6,509 nucleotides of DNA from the NCBI GenBank assembly GCA_021824055.1, contig JAKALV010000185.1:1-6509 (forward strand). Direction: 5' to 3'. Made by a program: the position numbers and the translations under genes. The notes under the pieces were generated by a model. It was not told the origin of the DNA and did no database searches. It was given only the letters and a program-made list of their open reading frames with translations. The DNA is from Acidobacteriota bacterium. Lineage in GTDB: Bacteria > Acidobacteriota > Vicinamibacteria > Vicinamibacterales > SCN-69-37. Shown here piece after piece: positions 4,126 through 6,509 of this stretch. Position 1 is the first letter of the stretch. Every line of letters starts with the position of its first letter.

Positions 4126-6113
4126 TGCACCGTGAAGTTCACTGTCACGGTCATCACGACAGGAACAGCCACGCCATTCACGAGGGTAGGCGTGTATACC
4201 CATTGCGAGACCGCATCGATCGCGGCCTGGTCGAGCAGCGCGATGCTGCGAAGGACCTTGGTCGCGACCACGTGGCCTGTTTCGTCGATCACTGCCTGGA
4301 TGATGACGATGCGGGTGACGTGCGCGGCTTGAGCGTCCTGAGGATAGACGGGCGCGACGTAACGGACGCGCTCCGGCGACTTCACCGTGCCGCCGATCTT
4401 CAGAACTTCCCGGCCGTTCCACGACACCGGCTCATCCTGCAGAGCGGTGACGGAGACGTCTGCCGTGCTCTTCAGCTCCAGAGCGTTGCCGACCACCGTA
4501 TCCGCCAACTTAAAGTTGACGGTGACCGTTATGATGACGGGCACCGGCTGCCCATTGAGCATGGTCGGCGTATAGCGCCACTGTTTCACGGCATCGAGCG
4601 CGGCGTCATCCAACAGAGCAATCGACCGAAGGATCCTGGCATCCGAGACCCTGCCATCCTCGCCAACCACGATCTCCGCGATCACAATCCCTGACACGTG
4701 GGCATCCTTCGCCGCTTGTGGATAGGCCGGCTGGACATACTTGATGCGTTCCGGCGGGGCGATGTTGCCGCCGACGCGAACCGGCTGCTGCGACACAGGC
4801 GCCGCTGCAACTTCGCGCTTCGCGCCGCTGGTTGCACCCGCTTCCACGCCGCCCACGATGCCCGACGGCAGGCCACCAGCAATGCCTCCGGCAACTCCAC
4901 CCGTAACGCTGCCCTTCACGCCGTTGGCAGTGCCGCCGACAACGCCGCTGGCCACTCCGCCAACCACGCCGCGTGTGATCGCCGCCGTCGCGCCACCGCT
5001 CACGCCATCCTTTACGCCTCGAGCCGCCGGCGTCTGCTCGGTGGCGCGCGTCGTGGCAACGTTCACGGGCACGAGAATCAGGGCGGTGAGGAGAATGGCG
5101 ACGCCGGCCGTCCAGTTCGTGCGGCTCGTCGTCACTGCCGCTTCATCGTTGCCGAGGATGCGCTTCATGCGCGTGAGCAGTGAACCGCCGTTGGCCGCGA
5201 GCATCGGCGCGGGCACCTGCCGCATCGACTCGAGGTCCGCGAGCGCGGACGCGTAGGTCAGGCGATCATCACCGCAGGCCGCGATCGCCAGATCGTCGCA
5301 GCAGAGCTCGCGCTCGTGACGCACGCGGCGCGAGATGAGCCACACCGCGGGGTGATAGAACAGCAGCGTCTCAATCGCGGACTGGAACAGATTGACAAGG
5401 TAGTCATGACGCTTGATGTGCGCGAGTTCGTGCGCCACGAGCGCGTCGATCTGCGCCATCGACAACCCCGACATGGCCTGCACCGGCAGCAGCACGACCG
5501 GCTTCAGCCAACCCATCGCCGTCGGCACCGGCACGAGCGCCGACTCGAGCACCGTCACGGCGCCGCTGATGTTCAGGGCGGCGATGAGCCGCTCGGCGTT
5601 CGACAGAATCTCGCGCCCCGGCTCTCGCACGGCCGTGCGCGTGAGACGTCGGACCGTCCACCAGCCAAACGACAATCTCACTGACAGCAAACCCACACCC
5701 AACAGCCACGAACCCAGCAGCCAATTCGCGAGGGTCGGCGACACACGGACGGACCGGCGCAGGTGGTCCAGGGTCCAGCGTCCAGGGTCCAGGGTCCGGC
5801 TAGGTCCGGGGCCCAGGGTCCGGGGTCCAGGGTCCGGGACCAACTTCGTAGAAGCCGGGACGCTGAACTCTGGACCTTCGGCCCTGAACGCCGTCGGACC
5901 CTGGACCCTGGACTCAGGACCCTGGACTGCTGTGTCTCTGACCCACACCGCCGTCGCGACCGGAGCCATCGCCATGAGCAGCAACGCGCCCACGCCGATG
6001 GCGTACCGCGCAGATGCCGAGCGCGCGATCTTCATCGCGATCCACGCCGCGCCGCCGATGAGCGCGCCTTGCCAGAGGAAATGCAGCAACGAGATTGCGG
6101 CGATGACAGTCAT
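4113..6113 (-). CDS. M56 (BlaR1-like) membrane zinc metalloprotease with two C-terminal TonB domains
   Basis: 666 residues. Membrane segments lie at about 5-30, 37-57, 128-149 and 334-354, matching the BlaR1 plan. Between the third and fourth is the cytoplasmic protease: VAHELAHIKRHDY gives the zinc motif H228-E229-x-x-H232, and HERELCCDD gives the likely third ligand E269. BlaR1-type proteases cut or trigger loss of their partner repressor. After the last membrane segment comes a Gly/Val-rich linker (366-432). Two TonB C-terminal domains follow (about 446-535 and 571-662), each with GG-x-PERI/V-YV-P-YPQ, LRSIALLD-AA-DAV-QW-YTPT and a VTVNF end. No penicillin-binding sensor domain is present. 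A loop of about 56 residues (62-117) between membrane segments 2 and 3 is encoded by a short-repeat array. The start overlaps the repressor stop as ATGA, with AGGAG (6126-6122) 8 bases upstream. The signal sensed is unknown. Confidence 0.92.
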   Translation of the reverse strand: MTVIAAISLLHFLWQGALIGGAAWIAMKIARSASARYAIGVGALLLMAMAPVATAVWVRDTAVQGPESRVQGPTAFRAEGPEFSVPASTKLVPDPGPRTLGPGPSRTLDPGRWTLDHLRRSVRVSPTLANWLLGSWLLGVGLLSVRLSFGWWTVRRLTRTAVREPGREILSNAERLIAALNISGAVTVLESALVPVPTAMGWLKPVVLLPVQAMSGLSMAQIDALVAHELAHIKRHDYLVNLFQSAIETLLFYHPAVWLISRRVRHERELCCDDLAIAACGDDRLTYASALADLESMRQVPAPMLAANGGSLLTRMKRILGNDEAAVTTSRTNWTAGVAILLTALILVPVNVATTRATEQTPAARGVKDGVSGGATAAITRGVVGGVASGVVGGTANGVKGSVTGGVAGGIAGGLPSGIVGGVEAGATSGAKREVAAAPVSQQPVRVGGNIAPPERIKYVQPAYPQAAKDAHVSGIVIAEIVVGEDGRVSDARILRSIALLDDAALDAVKQWRYTPTMLNGQPVPVIITVTVNFKLADTVVGNALELKSTADVSVTALQDEPVSWNGREVLKIGGTVKSPERVRYVAPVYPQDAQAAHVTRIVIIQAVIDETGHVVATKVLRSIALLDQAAIDAVSQWVYTPTLVNGVAVPVVMTVTVNFTVQSQK
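4128..4403 (-). other. Second TonB C-terminal domain of the M56 protein
   Basis: Residues about 571-662 begin KIGGTVKSPERVRYV and end VTVNFTV. Together with the domain at 4509-4778 it forms an obvious internal duplication; both share LRSIALLD, the QW-YTPT core and the NG-VPV turn. In TonB, this domain contacts outer-membrane transporters; that role here is inference. Confidence 0.85.
4509..4778 (-). other. First TonB C-terminal domain of the M56 protein
   Basis: Residues about 446-535 begin RVGGNIAPPERIKYV, include DARILRSIALLDDAALDAVK and end TVTVNFKL. The full domain length is present. It lies on the periplasmic side if the BlaR1 topology holds. Confidence 0.85.
4818..5018 (-). repeat. Gly/Val-rich repeat linker of the M56 protein
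   Basis: Residues 366-432 carry repeated G-V-x-G-G-V/I-x-x-G words (for example GVVGGVASGVVGGTANGVKG, then GGVAGGIAGG and GIVGGVEAG). Aromatic residues are absent. It joins the last membrane segment to the first TonB domain, the position that a Pro-rich spacer holds in classical TonB, and probably acts as a flexible periplasmic spacer. Confidence 0.75.
5765..5928. repeat. Head-on heptamer arrays (unit GGTCC[A/G]G) inside the M56 gene
   Basis: Ten heptamers run on the plus strand: five contiguous at 5765-5799 (GGTCCAG, GGTCCAG, CGTCCAG, GGTCCAG, GGTCCGG), CTA, then five at 5803-5837 (GGTCCGG, GGCCCAG, GGTCCGG, GGTCCAG, GGTCCGG). After a 56-base spacer holding one inverted copy (5870-5876), five contiguous inverted heptamers lie at 5894-5928. 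An 18-base stretch at 5780-5797 is the exact reverse complement of 5896-5913. The array stays open in the M56 frame and encodes residues about 62-117. Confidence 0.85.
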
Positions 6114-6509
6114 TTCTTTCGCTCCTCTTCCTTGTCCCTGCCCGGGCGGTGGTGTTCGATCAGACGTCGAATTTCCGCGAGTTCTTCCTTCGAGGCCGGG
6201 TGCGTGCTGAGCGCGTGCATCACGAGCCTGGCCGACGACCCGCCGAAGGCCTTCGTGATCAGGTCGCCGACCAGCTGGCGCTGCGTGTGCTGCTGCGGCA
6301 CGCGTGCGGCGTAGATGTGCGTGCGGGCCGACTCGTCGCGGCTCACGATGCCCTTCTCCGCCATGATCTGCATCAGCTTCAGGGTAGTGGTGTAGCCCGT
6401 GACGCGCTCGCCCACTTTGCCTGCCAGCGACTCGTGAACCCGGCGCACCGTGGACGGCCCGTGCTCCCAGAGCACCTGAAGAATGGCCAGTTCGGCCCCG
6501 GTCGGACGT
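6110..6509 (-). CDS. BlaI/MecI/CopY-family transcriptional repressor (partial, N-terminus off the right edge)
   Basis: The open frame continues past the right edge, so the GTG at 6475 is not the start; upstream in-frame codons read RPTGAELAILQVLWEHGPST, the typical first helices of BlaI. VRRVHESL and GYTTTLKLMQIMAEKGIVSR form the winged helix-turn-helix, with GYTTTLKLMQ as recognition helix, and SARTHIYAARV forms the wing. A dimerisation helix region follows (LITKAFGGSSARLVMHALST; KEELAEIRRLIEHH) and the tail is highly charged (RDKEEERKK). These proteins bind as dimers to operators before their own operon and target genes. The paired M56 protease, which overlaps by 4 bases, normally relieves repression. 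Only about 10 to 15 N-terminal residues and the promoter/operator are missing. The family assignment is near certain; the regulated process is unknown. Confidence 0.92.
   Translation of the reverse strand, partial: RPTGAELAILQVLWEHGPSTVRRVHESLAGKVGERVTGYTTTLKLMQIMAEKGIVSRDESARTHIYAARVPQQHTQRQLVGDLITKAFGGSSARLVMHALSTHPASKEELAEIRRLIEHHRPGRDKEEERKK
6122..6126 (-). promoter_or_regulatory. Shine-Dalgarno site for the M56 gene within the repressor gene
   Basis: On the minus strand AGGAG ends 8 bases before ATG 6113 and lies within the last codons of the repressor, whose TGA overlaps the ATG. The arrangement supports translational coupling of the pair. Confidence 0.7.

Noticed and set aside
4741..5256. 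171-codon plus-strand frame rich in Pro, Thr and Ala, resembling a low-complexity secreted protein
   Set aside because: It is the antisense of the Gly/Val linker of the M56 protein and has no start signal.
5765..5928. CRISPR-like array
   Set aside because: Units are 7 bases, contiguous without spacers, and partly inverted; no cas genes are present.
5413..6210. 265-codon plus-strand frame antisense to the M56 gene
   Set aside because: No recognisable domain; the minus strand has HEXXH, membrane segments and good coupling to the repressor. Its repeated words are just the heptamer array read on the other strand.
4113..6509. Calling the right-hand operon blaI-blaR1
   Set aside because: The protease lacks the penicillin-binding sensor domain and no beta-lactamase is present, so the beta-lactam names would imply an unsupported function.

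Overview
The window is GC-rich bacterial DNA with seven protein-coding genes, two of them cut by the window edges. The gene types suggest an Acidobacteriota-like soil bacterium, perhaps of the Vicinamibacteria. The pointers are a secreted protein of a kind I associate with that group, a Tat-exported amidase-signature enzyme, and a BlaI/M56 pair whose membrane protease carries TonB C-terminal domains behind a Gly/Val linker. This assignment is inference from family resemblance; there is no rRNA or marker gene here.

Layout. Bases 1-284 (minus) hold the N-terminal part of a RidA/YjgF-family protein with a predicted signal peptide. It diverges from 328-1308 (plus), a secreted protein of unknown function. 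Next on the plus strand, after 53 bases, is a Tat-exported amidase-signature hydrolase (1362-3149), with Lys, cis-Ser and Ser catalytic residues in place. A GC-rich hairpin sits in frame inside its coding sequence. A convergent intergenic region with short tandem repeats (3150-3259) separates it from a minus-strand pair: a small ORF (3746-3985) followed 3 bases later by a small nucleotidyltransferase (3260-3742), which resembles a toxin-antitoxin-type cassette. The right third is a minus-strand operon: a BlaI/MecI-type repressor (6110 to beyond 6509) overlapping by 4 bases an M56 (BlaR1-like) membrane metalloprotease (4113-6113). Where BlaR1 has a penicillin-binding sensor domain, this protease has two tandem TonB C-terminal domains.

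Working together. The repressor and protease are probably a signal-relay pair in which the protease inactivates the repressor; the signal and the regulated genes are not visible. Three neighbouring products (RidA-like, secreted unknown, amidase) carry export signals, so much of the window concerns the envelope or periplasm.

The least expected structure is in the DNA. Four places carry short tandem arrays with a 7- or 8-base period: 1313-1344, 3160-3218, 4060-4125 and 5765-5928. In the last three, a direct array faces an inverted array of the same unit across a short spacer. Three arrays lie at or just after a stop codon; the fourth lies inside the M56 gene and encodes most of its second periplasmic loop. 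With the in-frame hairpin in the amidase gene, this suggests an active short-repeat or palindrome-generating process that tolerates insertion into coding sequence.
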